Source of the DNA: Candidatus Chloroheliaceae bacterium
GTDB lineage: Bacteria; Chloroflexota; Chloroflexia; Chloroheliales; Chloroheliaceae
Direction of reading: 5' to 3'
DNA: 37,262 bases
Assembly (NCBI GenBank): GCA_013390945.1
Contig: JACAUC010000024.1
Span: forward strand, 1 to 37,262
Positions 16,543-24,651 of this stretch are shown here, in pieces. The position numbers and the translations under genes were made by a program. Each line of letters begins with the position of its first letter. Position 1 is the first letter of the stretch. Under the pieces are notes generated by a model. That model was not told the origin of the DNA. It saw only the letters and a program-made list of their open reading frames with translations, and ran no database searches.

Positions 16543-18159
16543 ATGGTTAAATTCAGGTTGTTAGCCCTTTATCATAATAGTTCGATCCGGTTTCGGCTGG
16601 TAGTGGTTTATTCTACCTTAGCCTTTCTCATTTTGGGGATTTTATCTTGGCAAATTTATTTGATGGTGGTAACTAATCTGGAGGGGAAGGTCAACCAAAA
16701 CTTGCAAGAACGGGCTGAAGAGGCCCGGCTCTATTTTGCCACCCACACCGAGTTTACTCCCCAAGATTTAGCTGATTTTGAACAGGCTCTTTTGGGGGCT
16801 GCCCCGGTTGATATTCCCCCTGAAACTGGTCGCACGGGTCTACCACGCCCTACTCCAGTTCCAGTTAGCCCCGTCTTTAAATCAAATTGTTGTGACTTGG
16901 CGGCTTCTCTAACTTATTTGCGGGTTACGCTCCTACGTGGTCAGGTTTGGTCACTACCTAATGTGGAAGTTATGACCTTGCGTGAGACCAAAGATGCCTT
17001 GGATAAATTGTGGGACAATTCCGCTAAACTTTCCAGCTTTGCTACTTTGAGGCTAAAAGGCGGAGAGTTGGTGCGAGTCTATACTATTCCTTTAGCGGTG
17101 CGCGGTCAGGTAGTGGGTCATATTCAAACGGTGCGTTCGTTGGTGGAATTTGATTCGATTGTGAGTAACCTGACGATTCCTATTATCTTAATTGTATTGG
17201 CGGCGATTGGTTTCTTGGCCCTGATTGGCTGGATGGTAACGCTCCAAGCTTTTGCCCCGGTGGAGCAAATTACCGCCGCCGCCTACCGCATTGGGGTTAA
17301 TAATAACCTAGCAGAACGGATTGAGATTGATTCGCACTCCAACGATGAAGTGGCTCGCCTTGGTCGGGCTTTCAATGCTATGTTGGATCGGCTCGAAAAG
17401 AGTTTTAAGTCGCAAAAGCAGTTTATTGCCGATTCTTCGCACGAACTCCGCACCCCCTTGACCGTTATCCGGGGCAATCTCGACTTGCTCAAACGCAATC
17501 CTGATCCAAAAAATCAGGCCGAATCTTTGGGAGCAATGGAGCGCGAAACGGCCCGTATGCAGCGCCTCGTGCAAGACCTTTTGCTCTTGGCTCAGGCTGA
17601 TGCCAAACAGACGATTGAGTTGCTTCCGCTTCAACTGGATACCCTAGTACTAGATGTCTATATGAATACACGAGTCTTAGCAGATGCTCGCCACCAGACC
17701 CTCAAGCTAGGTCATTTTGATCCGGTTATGTTGGATGGGGATGCGGATCGGCTGAAACGGGCCATTCTCAATTTGGTAGATAATGCCCTAAAATATACCC
17801 CCGAAGGTGGCACGATTACCCTCGCCCTTTATAAAGGCAAAAAGTGGGCGCGGGTAGTTGTAGCCGACAATGGCCCCGGTATTGCCGAAAAAGACCAAGC
17901 TCTTATTTTTGATCGTTTCTATCGGGTGGATAAAGCTCGTAGTCGGGGTAGTGGCAGTACTGGCTTGGGTCTGGCGATTGTGCAGCATATCGCGGAGGCG
18001 CACGGAGGTCGGGTGACGCTTGAAAGCGAAGAAGGTAAAGGCAGTACCTTTAACCTTTGGCTTTACTATAAATCTGCCGACGATACCGACTTTTCCGATG
18101 AAGACGATTTAGAAGAATTTGAACCGGAAAAGCCGGAGACCGATGCCAAATTTAGGTAA
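16543..18159 (+). CDS. Membrane sensor histidine kinase
   Basis: This 538-residue kinase is probably the cognate partner of the upstream regulator. TM1 (LVVVYSTLAFLILGILSW) and TM2 (IPIILIVLAAIGFLALIGW, about 210-230) enclose an extracytoplasmic sensing region of about 165 residues with a Pro-rich stretch (PRPTPVPVSPV). A HAMP domain follows (LQAFAPVEQITAAA to ARLGRAFNAMLDRLE). The dimerisation domain has the phospho-acceptor H300 in SSHELRTPLTVIRGN. The ATPase domain shows the N box (LVDNALKYTPEGG), the G1 box (VVADNGPGI), the F box (IFDRFYRVD) and the G2 box (GSTGLGLAIVQHI). An acidic tail of about 30 residues ends the protein. The signal sensed is unknown. Confidence 0.95.
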   Translation: MVKFRLLALYHNSSIRFRLVVVYSTLAFLILGILSWQIYLMVVTNLEGKVNQNLQERAEEARLYFATHTEFTPQDLADFEQALLGAAPVDIPPETGRTGLPRPTPVPVSPVFKSNCCDLAASLTYLRVTLLRGQVWSLPNVEVMTLRETKDALDKLWDNSAKLSSFATLRLKGGELVRVYTIPLAVRGQVVGHIQTVRSLVEFDSIVSNLTIPIILIVLAAIGFLALIGWMVTLQAFAPVEQITAAAYRIGVNNNLAERIEIDSHSNDEVARLGRAFNAMLDRLEKSFKSQKQFIADSSHELRTPLTVIRGNLDLLKRNPDPKNQAESLGAMERETARMQRLVQDLLLLAQADAKQTIELLPLQLDTLVLDVYMNTRVLADARHQTLKLGHFDPVMLDGDADRLKRAILNLVDNALKYTPEGGTITLALYKGKKWARVVVADNGPGIAEKDQALIFDRFYRVDKARSRGSGSTGLGLAIVQHIAEAHGGRVTLESEEGKGSTFNLWLYYKSADDTDFSDEDDLEEFEPEKPETDAKFR

Positions 18160-18353
18160 CTAACTACCCTCACCGAGGAATCAAAAGGCACACCCACGCC
18201 AAAGTGCGGACGAGCTACATTGCTCGCATTAAGAAACTAGTTGTCTGATTGAAAATCTTGGTCTGGACTTTACCTATAGTGGCTTGAAATGCTGCTGGTC
18301 TAGTTAGGTAACTTAAAGGCATTGGTGTGCCTAGATTTTAGGTGAGGCTGCTT

Positions 18354-19217
18354 CTATGCAGCGAGGGCATTATCTTCCAGATCTAGCCGTTCTAACAGCG
18401 AGCGGCACAACTCAGGATGCCAGTCTAGTGGCTTGCGTACTTCATCGTGGCTGTCGGAGCCGCAGCTTACCACTAGATCACGCTCTCTAGCGAAACTCAT
18501 CAACCGCTCCTCCATCTCCGGGGTGTGGGTGTAGTGGTAAACTTCTACTCCATCCAGTCCCATCGCTACCATATCATCCAGCACTTCATTAGGAGCCGCC
18601 GAAATCTCAGAGCCACCTCGCCCCGGATGAGCCAAGACTGGAATTGCTCCTGCCGCTCGCCCAATCGCCAAGGCCCGTTCCACGGGCTGAGTAATCGCGC
18701 CATCCAGATCCACTGTGCGGCAGAGTGCCCGAGCCTGACCCAGATCAGCAATTTCACCACCGCTTACCAGTGCCCTAGAGAGTTCAAAAGTTGGCAAAAG
18801 GCCGCTCCCCGGATAGTCCACTGGTTCCAGTCCCTTTAGCGTAAAGCCTTGGCTCTTCAAAGCGTCAATCATTCTCTGGCGTTTTTCCCAGCGTCGTTGC
18901 TGACTCTCGTCCAGCATCGCCCGTAACTCGGCGTTGTCCGGGTCGAGACCAAAAAGCAGCAGGTGATATACCGATTTTTTCCAATCAACGGTAACTTCCA
19001 CACCCGTTACAAAATCCAAGCCCGCCGCGGTGGCCTCGATTTCTACCGCTTTCACGTTCTCAACGGTATCGTGGTCGGTTACACTGATAACCTGCACCCC
19101 TCGTTCTACCGCCGTTTCGATCAGGCTTTCCGGTGTCCAAAGCCCATCGCTGGCTTGAGTATGGGTATGCAAATCTACTCCCCAACCTCGTCCCGAAAAT
19201 CTAGTCTTACTTGCCAT
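18354..19217 (-). CDS. PHP-domain metal-dependent phosphoesterase
   Basis: This 287-residue enzyme has the metal ligands of the PHP family: VDLHTHTQASDG near the N-terminus, ISVTDHDT, the Glu in TGVEVTV, the His in VLAHPGRGG, and CGSDSHD near the C-terminus. The length and the internal insert resemble the YciV/RNase AM (TrpH) group, which removes phosphates from nucleotides such as 3',5'-nucleoside bisphosphates or trims RNA 5' ends. The exact substrate here is inferred. AAGGA precedes the ATG. It converges on the kinase gene. The 194-bp gap between them holds a widely spaced 9-bp inverted repeat (AGGCACACC 18186-18194, GGTGTGCCT 18324-18332) but no clear terminator. Confidence 0.9.
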   Translation of the reverse strand: MASKTRFSGRGWGVDLHTHTQASDGLWTPESLIETAVERGVQVISVTDHDTVENVKAVEIEATAAGLDFVTGVEVTVDWKKSVYHLLLFGLDPDNAELRAMLDESQQRRWEKRQRMIDALKSQGFTLKGLEPVDYPGSGLLPTFELSRALVSGGEIADLGQARALCRTVDLDGAITQPVERALAIGRAAGAIPVLAHPGRGGSEISAAPNEVLDDMVAMGLDGVEVYHYTHTPEMEERLMSFARERDLVVSCGSDSHDEVRKPLDWHPELCRSLLERLDLEDNALAA

Positions 19218-19435
19218 TTTACTTGTTCCTTCCCATTAGTCATTGCTAACAAAAACGTATTAGTCTCTTTAATGCTTGTACTTACGTCTCCGTCAAACGC
19301 TGCCGCGTTACTAAATGTTACTAAGTAATATTATATACGCTTCTTGGTTATAAAACGTAACTGGACGCGGAAAATGGCGGTTTTTTATGATAAATAGTAC
19401 TTTTGTCAGGGAAAATCAGCGGAGGAAGCCGCTTC

Positions 19436-21469
19436 TCACCCACCTTGGCCCTTATTCGGTGGGAGTGCTGCTCCGTCAGCCTCTGTCAACTGCCGATATA
19501 ACCCGAAAAGAAATTCAACGCGGCTACGTTCGGTCTCGAAAGGCTGCTTCCGATAGGCTGCATCTACCGCCTTATCCAAGGCTTGATGTGCTTTCGATAA
19601 CACAGGTGGCATAGTGAGCGGATCATATAGATCGGCCAGCGTACTATTGGGAAACTGGGCGCGAGCCTCCAATACCGCCTCTGCCATAGTTTCAATCGCT
19701 TGCACCTGTTGAGGTGTAGGATTTTGCGGCCAAAGGAAGTTATTGTATACCAACGTATTTGAGTAGCGGTAACTACTTCCCAGCCTGCCACAGACATAAC
19801 GCATCCATTCCATGTGCATCATAGATGAAAGTACCCCAAAATGATAGCGGGTAGCGTCCTGAACAATGAACATAAGGTCGCTACAAAGGGTTTCGGGTGG
19901 TATAAAACCAAACGGAATATAATTACGTCGTTTGGTAGAGACCTTCGAAAGAGCCAGATAATTTTTGAGGGGTATATTTTCGACATGAAAGCGCGTCGGT
20001 TTTGAGACAATCGCTCGCGTCGGAAGGCTTTTACTAGCCGCTCTGAACCGACGCACCGCCTCCACCCGCTTCATTGCTTCGGGCATTTGCCTGAGCAGTT
20101 CTGGTGGACAATCCCCTAGCCACAAGCACCAGCGTTCAAAACCGTTTACGAACTCATCTGCTCCTAGCCAACGCCGAAAATAAGGGGCCGCTTGTGGCTC
20201 TAATTTCAAGAAAGAATCCCGTTCAGCGGCGGTGAATAAATAGTTGCCACCATCTATCGGTTTATTGCCAATCCCCATTTCTGGCACATTACATAAAGGA
20301 CGGTTCCGTCGCGTAATTACCACCTCTCCGCCATCGGTCAGGTAGGGACTGATGCTAGTGGCAGCAATTTCATGAGGGTCGCCCTTAATGTCTTCGTAAT
20401 CGTAAAGCAACTTCTGTCGGCTATCAAACGCCGCAAAACCGATAATGACACAATGGACTGCCGCTTTGCCACGTGCCTCGCTGCTCCACGCAAAGGTGCG
20501 GTGGGCAAAGTGGATTTTGAGGTGATACTGGTTAAACAATTCCTGCCACAAAACCGCCACCTGCTCACCTTGACTAATCGAGTTGGTGGAAACAAAAGCA
20601 CACCTAATACGGGTATTTTGGATATATTGTGCGGCTTTCAGATACCACGCCGTCACATAATCCAGTATCCCTGCCCCTGAAACACCCTGAAAAACTTTGG
20701 CTACTTCTGCCCGTTGCTCCTTACTCTGATACTTGGAACCAACAAAGGGCGGATTGCCCAAGATATAAGAGAGTCGCTCCTTCGGTACAACGGTTTCCCA
20801 ATCGAGTTGCAGGGCGTTGGCGTGGTGAATGTTGGCGGAGGCTTGTAAGGGGATACGGGCATAATAGAGTCCAAACGTTTCTGATAGCCGCAGATTCATC
20901 TGATGCTCCATCAACCAAAGGGCTACCTCGGCAATCCGGGCCGGAAACTCCTCTAGTTCAATCCCATAAAAAGCATCTACATTAATGCGGGATAATTCTG
21001 AGACATCGTGGGCCAATTGTCCAGTTGGGTGGAGTGCCTTCAAGACTTCGATCTCCAGTAAGCGGAGTTCGCGGTAGGTTAAAATCAGGAAATTGCCACA
21101 ACCGCAGGCAGGGTCTAGGAAGGTGAGGGTTTGTAGCTTTTTATGGAAATTTTGCAGCTTGTGAGGTTCGGGCCGAACGGTCTCAAATTCCTCATAGAGC
21201 GCATCCAGAAAGAGTGGTTTCAAGATTTTGAGTATATTCTTTTCGGTGGTGTAGTGTACTCCAATACCGCGCCGTCGCTCCTCATCCATCCCCGACTGAA
21301 AGAGCGAGCCGAAAAATGTTGGCGAGATTTGCCCCCAATCGAAAGAACCGCTACTGATTTCAGAGGGGATGTTTAACGTCTGGAAGAGTTCAGCCAACCT
21401 TGAATCTAAAGCAGTAGCGTCCTTTTCGGTATTTTCGTCAGCGCAAATCTCATTCCAGTTAAGCGGCAT
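19436..21469 (-). CDS. MmeI-like DNA methyltransferase paralogue lacking the nuclease domain
   Basis: This 677-residue protein is collinear with the neighbouring 918-residue type IIG enzyme but has two clean in-frame deletions: about 201 residues right after MPLNWNEI (the whole nuclease and linker) and about 38 residues after FQTLNIPSE. The adenine methyltransferase core is intact, with motif I DPACGCGNF (119-127) and motif IV GNPPF (238-242). The specificity region differs clearly from the neighbour, while the C-terminal helical domain (LSKAHQALDKAVDAAYRKQPFE) is nearly the same. It should modify DNA without cutting, possibly at a different site. A GAGGTAG site precedes the ATG. It may instead be an evolving or inactive duplicate, but no frame lesion is visible. 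Confidence 0.85.
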   Translation of the reverse strand: MPLNWNEICADENTEKDATALDSRLAELFQTLNIPSEISSGSFDWGQISPTFFGSLFQSGMDEERRRGIGVHYTTEKNILKILKPLFLDALYEEFETVRPEPHKLQNFHKKLQTLTFLDPACGCGNFLILTYRELRLLEIEVLKALHPTGQLAHDVSELSRINVDAFYGIELEEFPARIAEVALWLMEHQMNLRLSETFGLYYARIPLQASANIHHANALQLDWETVVPKERLSYILGNPPFVGSKYQSKEQRAEVAKVFQGVSGAGILDYVTAWYLKAAQYIQNTRIRCAFVSTNSISQGEQVAVLWQELFNQYHLKIHFAHRTFAWSSEARGKAAVHCVIIGFAAFDSRQKLLYDYEDIKGDPHEIAATSISPYLTDGGEVVITRRNRPLCNVPEMGIGNKPIDGGNYLFTAAERDSFLKLEPQAAPYFRRWLGADEFVNGFERWCLWLGDCPPELLRQMPEAMKRVEAVRRFRAASKSLPTRAIVSKPTRFHVENIPLKNYLALSKVSTKRRNYIPFGFIPPETLCSDLMFIVQDATRYHFGVLSSMMHMEWMRYVCGRLGSSYRYSNTLVYNNFLWPQNPTPQQVQAIETMAEAVLEARAQFPNSTLADLYDPLTMPPVLSKAHQALDKAVDAAYRKQPFETERSRVEFLFGLYRQLTEADGAALPPNKGQGG

Positions 21470-21535
21470 AGTCTTCTACCTCTCCGGTTGTGGCTACCAA
21501 AATGCAAGAATCTCTTCTTGCTTATGATACCACCT

Positions 21536-21571
21536 GTAGGATGCTGCTCCGCCAGTTGATTTTGACATACC
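21536..21571 (+). repeat. Dispersed repeat family 1, intergenic copy
   Basis: GTAGGATGCTGCTCCGCC followed by AGTTGATTTTGACATACC, the most complete copy in the window. It lies between the two MmeI-like genes. Confidence 0.75.
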
Positions 21572-21599
21572 TCCAATCTTCAGAGATAGCCCCAATCCA

Positions 21600-21640
21600 G
21601 TAGGATGCTGCGTAACTTGGGTTCCGTCAGTTGATTTTCC
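21600..21640 (+). repeat. Family 1 repeat overlapping the end of the MmeI-like gene
   Basis: A diverged copy that starts GTAGGATGCTGCG and contains GTCAGTTGATTTTCC. Read on the minus strand its end supplies the last codons and the TGA stop (21627-21629) of the 918-residue enzyme. Confidence 0.6.
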
Positions 21641-24383
21641 GTTTGCGGCTAGTTTTGGTCATAGCGGTAATAAGCGGAGCAGTCAACTGCTGATATAACC
21701 CAAAGAGAAATTCCACCCGGCTACGTTCGGTTTCGAAAGGTTGCTTCCGATAGGCCGCATCTACCGCCTTATCCAAGGCTTGATGTGCTTTCGATAAGAC
21801 AGGTGGCATCGTGAGCGGATCGTATAGCTGGGCCAGTGTACTATTGGGAAACTGGGCGCGAGCCTCCAATACCGCCTGTGCCTTAGTTTCAATCGCCTGC
21901 ACCTGTTGAGGTGTAGGATTTTGCGGCCATGGGAAATTATTGTAAACCAATCCCACTGAGTAACGGAAGTCGCTTTTTAGCCTACCACAAACGGTACGCA
22001 TCCATGCCATGTGCATAGCCGACGTTAGTAAACCAAAATGATATACAGTTGCGTTTGGTACGGTATAGATACTATTGCTTACAATAATTTCTTTGTTCAA
22101 AAAGCCTATGGGAATATAGGCTCGGTTTTCTGAGGATGTTTCTGGAATTGCAAGATAGTCTGATGTCGGCTGACGATTAGCTTGAAAAATTGTAGGAAAA
22201 TTTGCCCAACGTCGTGTGTTTGCATCTGTGCTATTGAGACGCATTTGTTTTACTTTGCTGATACGCTCCATCACACTGGGCATTGCTTTGAATTCTTCCG
22301 GTTTCACATTATGAAGCCATAAACACCAGCGATAATAATTATGGATGAGTTCATCGCTACCTATGTACTTTCGTATCCATTTCTCTGCTTGCGGTTCTAC
22401 AGACAGTAACAACGTTTTCTCTGTATCCGTCAGTATCAAAAAACCGCCATCGGCGGGTTTGCTTCCATAGCCCATTTCCTGTACTTCACAAATAGCTTTA
22501 TTACGCTTTGGAATTACAAAATCCTCCGCTTCGATAAGGTACGGATTGATATTACGTACCTGCGTTTCGTGTGCCTCAGATTTGGAACTGTCATAATCAT
22601 ATAGTAATTTTTTAGCTGTATCAAAAGCCGCAAAACCAATAATGACACAATGTACCGCCGCTTTTCCACGTGCCTCGCTATTCCATGAAAAGGTGCGGTG
22701 GGCAAAGTGAATTTTGACATGGTAGCGGGTGAAAAGCTCCTGCCACAAAATGCTGACCTGTTCACCTTGGCTGATGGAATTTGTTGAAACGAATGCACAC
22801 ACGATGCGGGTACTCTGGAGATATTGTGCGGCTTTCAAATACCATGCTGATACGTAATCCAATAGCCCCGCACTTTTCAAATTGCCAAAAACTAAGCCCA
22901 TGTCCTTTTTTTGCTCGTCGCTCTGGTAAGTTTTACCTACAAAGGGCGGATTGCCCAAGATATAAGAGAGCCGTTCTTTTGGCACAACGGTTTCCCAATC
23001 GAGTTGCAGGGCGTTGGCGTGGTGAATGTTGGCGGAGGCTTGTAAGGGGATACGGGCATAATAGAGTCCAAACGTTTCTGATAGCCGCAGATTCATCTGA
23101 TGCTCCATCAACCAAAGGGCTACCTCGGCAATCCGGGCCGGAAACTCCTCTAGTTCAATCCCATAAAAAGCATCTACATTAATGCGGGATAATTCTGAGA
23201 CATCGTGGGCCAATTGTCCAGTTGGGTGGAGTGCCTTCAAGACTTCGATCTCCAGTAAGCGGAGTTCACGGTAGGTTAAAATCAGGAAATTGCCACAACC
23301 GCAGGCGGGGTCTAGGAAGGTGAGGGTTTGCAGCTTTTTGTGGAAATTTTGCAGCTTGCGGGGTTCATGCCGAACGGTCTCAAATTCCTCATAGAGTCCA
23401 TCCAGAAAGAGCGGTTTCAAAATTTTGAGAATATTCTTTTCGGTGGTGTAGTGGGCTCCAATGCCACGTCGTCGCTCCAGATCCATCACCGACTGAAAGA
23501 GCGAGCCGAAAATCGCGGGTGAAATTTGCCCCCAATTGAAAGCGCAGGCCCGCAGCAAAATATCGCGCATTTTGCGATTGAAAGCCGGGCTAGGAAGTCG
23601 CTCTTCAAAGAGGCTGCCGTTGATATAGGGAAATTGGGCTAACGATTCGTCTAGGGTTTTGTAACGCTTTTCGTAGGGAGTGTTGAGGGTCTGAAAGAGG
23701 TCAAAGAGGCGTGAACCTAAATCGCTGCCGTCCGCTCTGGTATTTTCGTCAATATAAAAGCGTAGACTATCCTTGACAAAGATGGTGGTATCGTCGGCAA
23801 AGAGGCAAAAGAGCAACCGTACCAGATATTGTTCTAAATCGTGGCCGGTATAGCCCGAATCTTTGAGCATATCGTGAAGCTTACCCATCTGCTCGGAGGC
23901 TTGTATATCAACCGGGGCTTGATCTTGGAAGACCCGCTTCTGATAGCCTGCGATAAAGCCAAATAATTCGACGTGTTGGTGCAATTCGGACAAAGGAAAC
24001 TCATACTCAGTGACCGGGTTGGTTTCGAGATCGTAGAGTTTAAACCGTTGAAAATCCGAGACGAGAATGTAATGCGGTAGGTCTTCCTCTTTGAGATGGT
24101 CGAAATAGCCCAAAGTCTGAGTATAGGCCGCGTCTAAATCTTTGCCGCTGGATTTATGCTCCACCAACAGAGTACCTTTCCAGAAGAGATCCATCCGTCC
24201 CCGTTGTGAACCTAGCATCTTGACGGAAGCCTCAAAGGAAGCAACCCGGTTACGTTTTATCCCAAAAATGCTAAAGAAATCGTTATAGAAAGATTGGGTT
24301 TCAGCGTTCTCGCGGGTCACGTTTTTGTATTCTTGCGAAAATTTACGGGCTCCCTCGCGAATATCATTCCAACTAAGCGGCAT
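21627..24383 (-). CDS. MmeI-like type IIG restriction-modification enzyme
   Basis: This 918-residue protein combines cutting and modification in one chain, as in MmeI. The N-terminal PD-(D/E)XK nuclease has D65, E75 and K77 (MDLFWKGTLLVEHKS), exactly the D-X9-E-X-K spacing of MmeI. A helical connector (about 160-300) precedes the gamma-class N6-adenine methyltransferase with motif I DPACGCGNF (358-366) and motif IV GNPPF (477-481). A target recognition region (about 620-820) and the C-terminal helical domain follow. Such enzymes usually methylate one strand and protect the host themselves. Gene length matches the family. It is divergent from the Rpn gene and adjacent to its nuclease-less paralogue. 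The recognition sequence cannot be read from sequence alone. Confidence 0.92.
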   Translation of the reverse strand: MPLSWNDIREGARKFSQEYKNVTRENAETQSFYNDFFSIFGIKRNRVASFEASVKMLGSQRGRMDLFWKGTLLVEHKSSGKDLDAAYTQTLGYFDHLKEEDLPHYILVSDFQRFKLYDLETNPVTEYEFPLSELHQHVELFGFIAGYQKRVFQDQAPVDIQASEQMGKLHDMLKDSGYTGHDLEQYLVRLLFCLFADDTTIFVKDSLRFYIDENTRADGSDLGSRLFDLFQTLNTPYEKRYKTLDESLAQFPYINGSLFEERLPSPAFNRKMRDILLRACAFNWGQISPAIFGSLFQSVMDLERRRGIGAHYTTEKNILKILKPLFLDGLYEEFETVRHEPRKLQNFHKKLQTLTFLDPACGCGNFLILTYRELRLLEIEVLKALHPTGQLAHDVSELSRINVDAFYGIELEEFPARIAEVALWLMEHQMNLRLSETFGLYYARIPLQASANIHHANALQLDWETVVPKERLSYILGNPPFVGKTYQSDEQKKDMGLVFGNLKSAGLLDYVSAWYLKAAQYLQSTRIVCAFVSTNSISQGEQVSILWQELFTRYHVKIHFAHRTFSWNSEARGKAAVHCVIIGFAAFDTAKKLLYDYDSSKSEAHETQVRNINPYLIEAEDFVIPKRNKAICEVQEMGYGSKPADGGFLILTDTEKTLLLSVEPQAEKWIRKYIGSDELIHNYYRWCLWLHNVKPEEFKAMPSVMERISKVKQMRLNSTDANTRRWANFPTIFQANRQPTSDYLAIPETSSENRAYIPIGFLNKEIIVSNSIYTVPNATVYHFGLLTSAMHMAWMRTVCGRLKSDFRYSVGLVYNNFPWPQNPTPQQVQAIETKAQAVLEARAQFPNSTLAQLYDPLTMPPVLSKAHQALDKAVDAAYRKQPFETERSRVEFLFGLYQQLTAPLITAMTKTSRKRKIN

Positions 24384-24517
24384 AGTGGTTGTTTACCTGT
24401 CTGGTTATTTTATGGATTACAAAAACCTCTGCTGGACTATAATAACACTCTTGCCGGGGAAAATCATCCGGGAGTTTGGCTAAATTGACTCCAACAAGTC
24501 GCATTGTTCAACTTACC

Positions 24518-24526
24518 TGATATAAT
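24518..24526 (+). promoter_or_regulatory. Extended -10 promoter candidate for the Rpn gene
   Basis: TGATATAAT is an extended -10 box 126 bp upstream of the ATG at 24652, with no clear -35. Between box and gene lies a hairpin, GGTCACTTG (24570-24578) with CAAG (24587-24590) and TGACC (24594-24598), that could be an operator or leader structure. A second TATAAT is at 24438-24443. The remainder of this 268-bp divergent gap shows nothing else I can name. Confidence 0.4.
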
Positions 24527-24651
24527 ACAATAAAACGTAGCTATTAGTTTTAAATGCGGCTATAGTAGGGGTCACTTGGCCTAAATCAAGTTATGACCTA
24601 TTTTACAGGTGATTTACTCAAGAATAAAATTGCTTATAGGAAAGGATTTTT

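Noticed and set aside
18186-18332. Terminator between the kinase and PHP genes
   Set aside because: The 9-bp arms are about 130 bp apart with no T-tract, so they are unlikely to form a terminator hairpin.
19436-21469. Calling the short MmeI-like gene a pseudogene
   Set aside because: The frame is open throughout, both deletions are in frame, the methyltransferase motifs are intact and a ribosome binding site is present.
22781-23182. Plus-strand open frame of 133 residues, also seen in part at 20629-20985
   Set aside because: It is antisense to the duplicated methyltransferase core. Its apparent two-copy conservation follows from the 284-bp identical tract.
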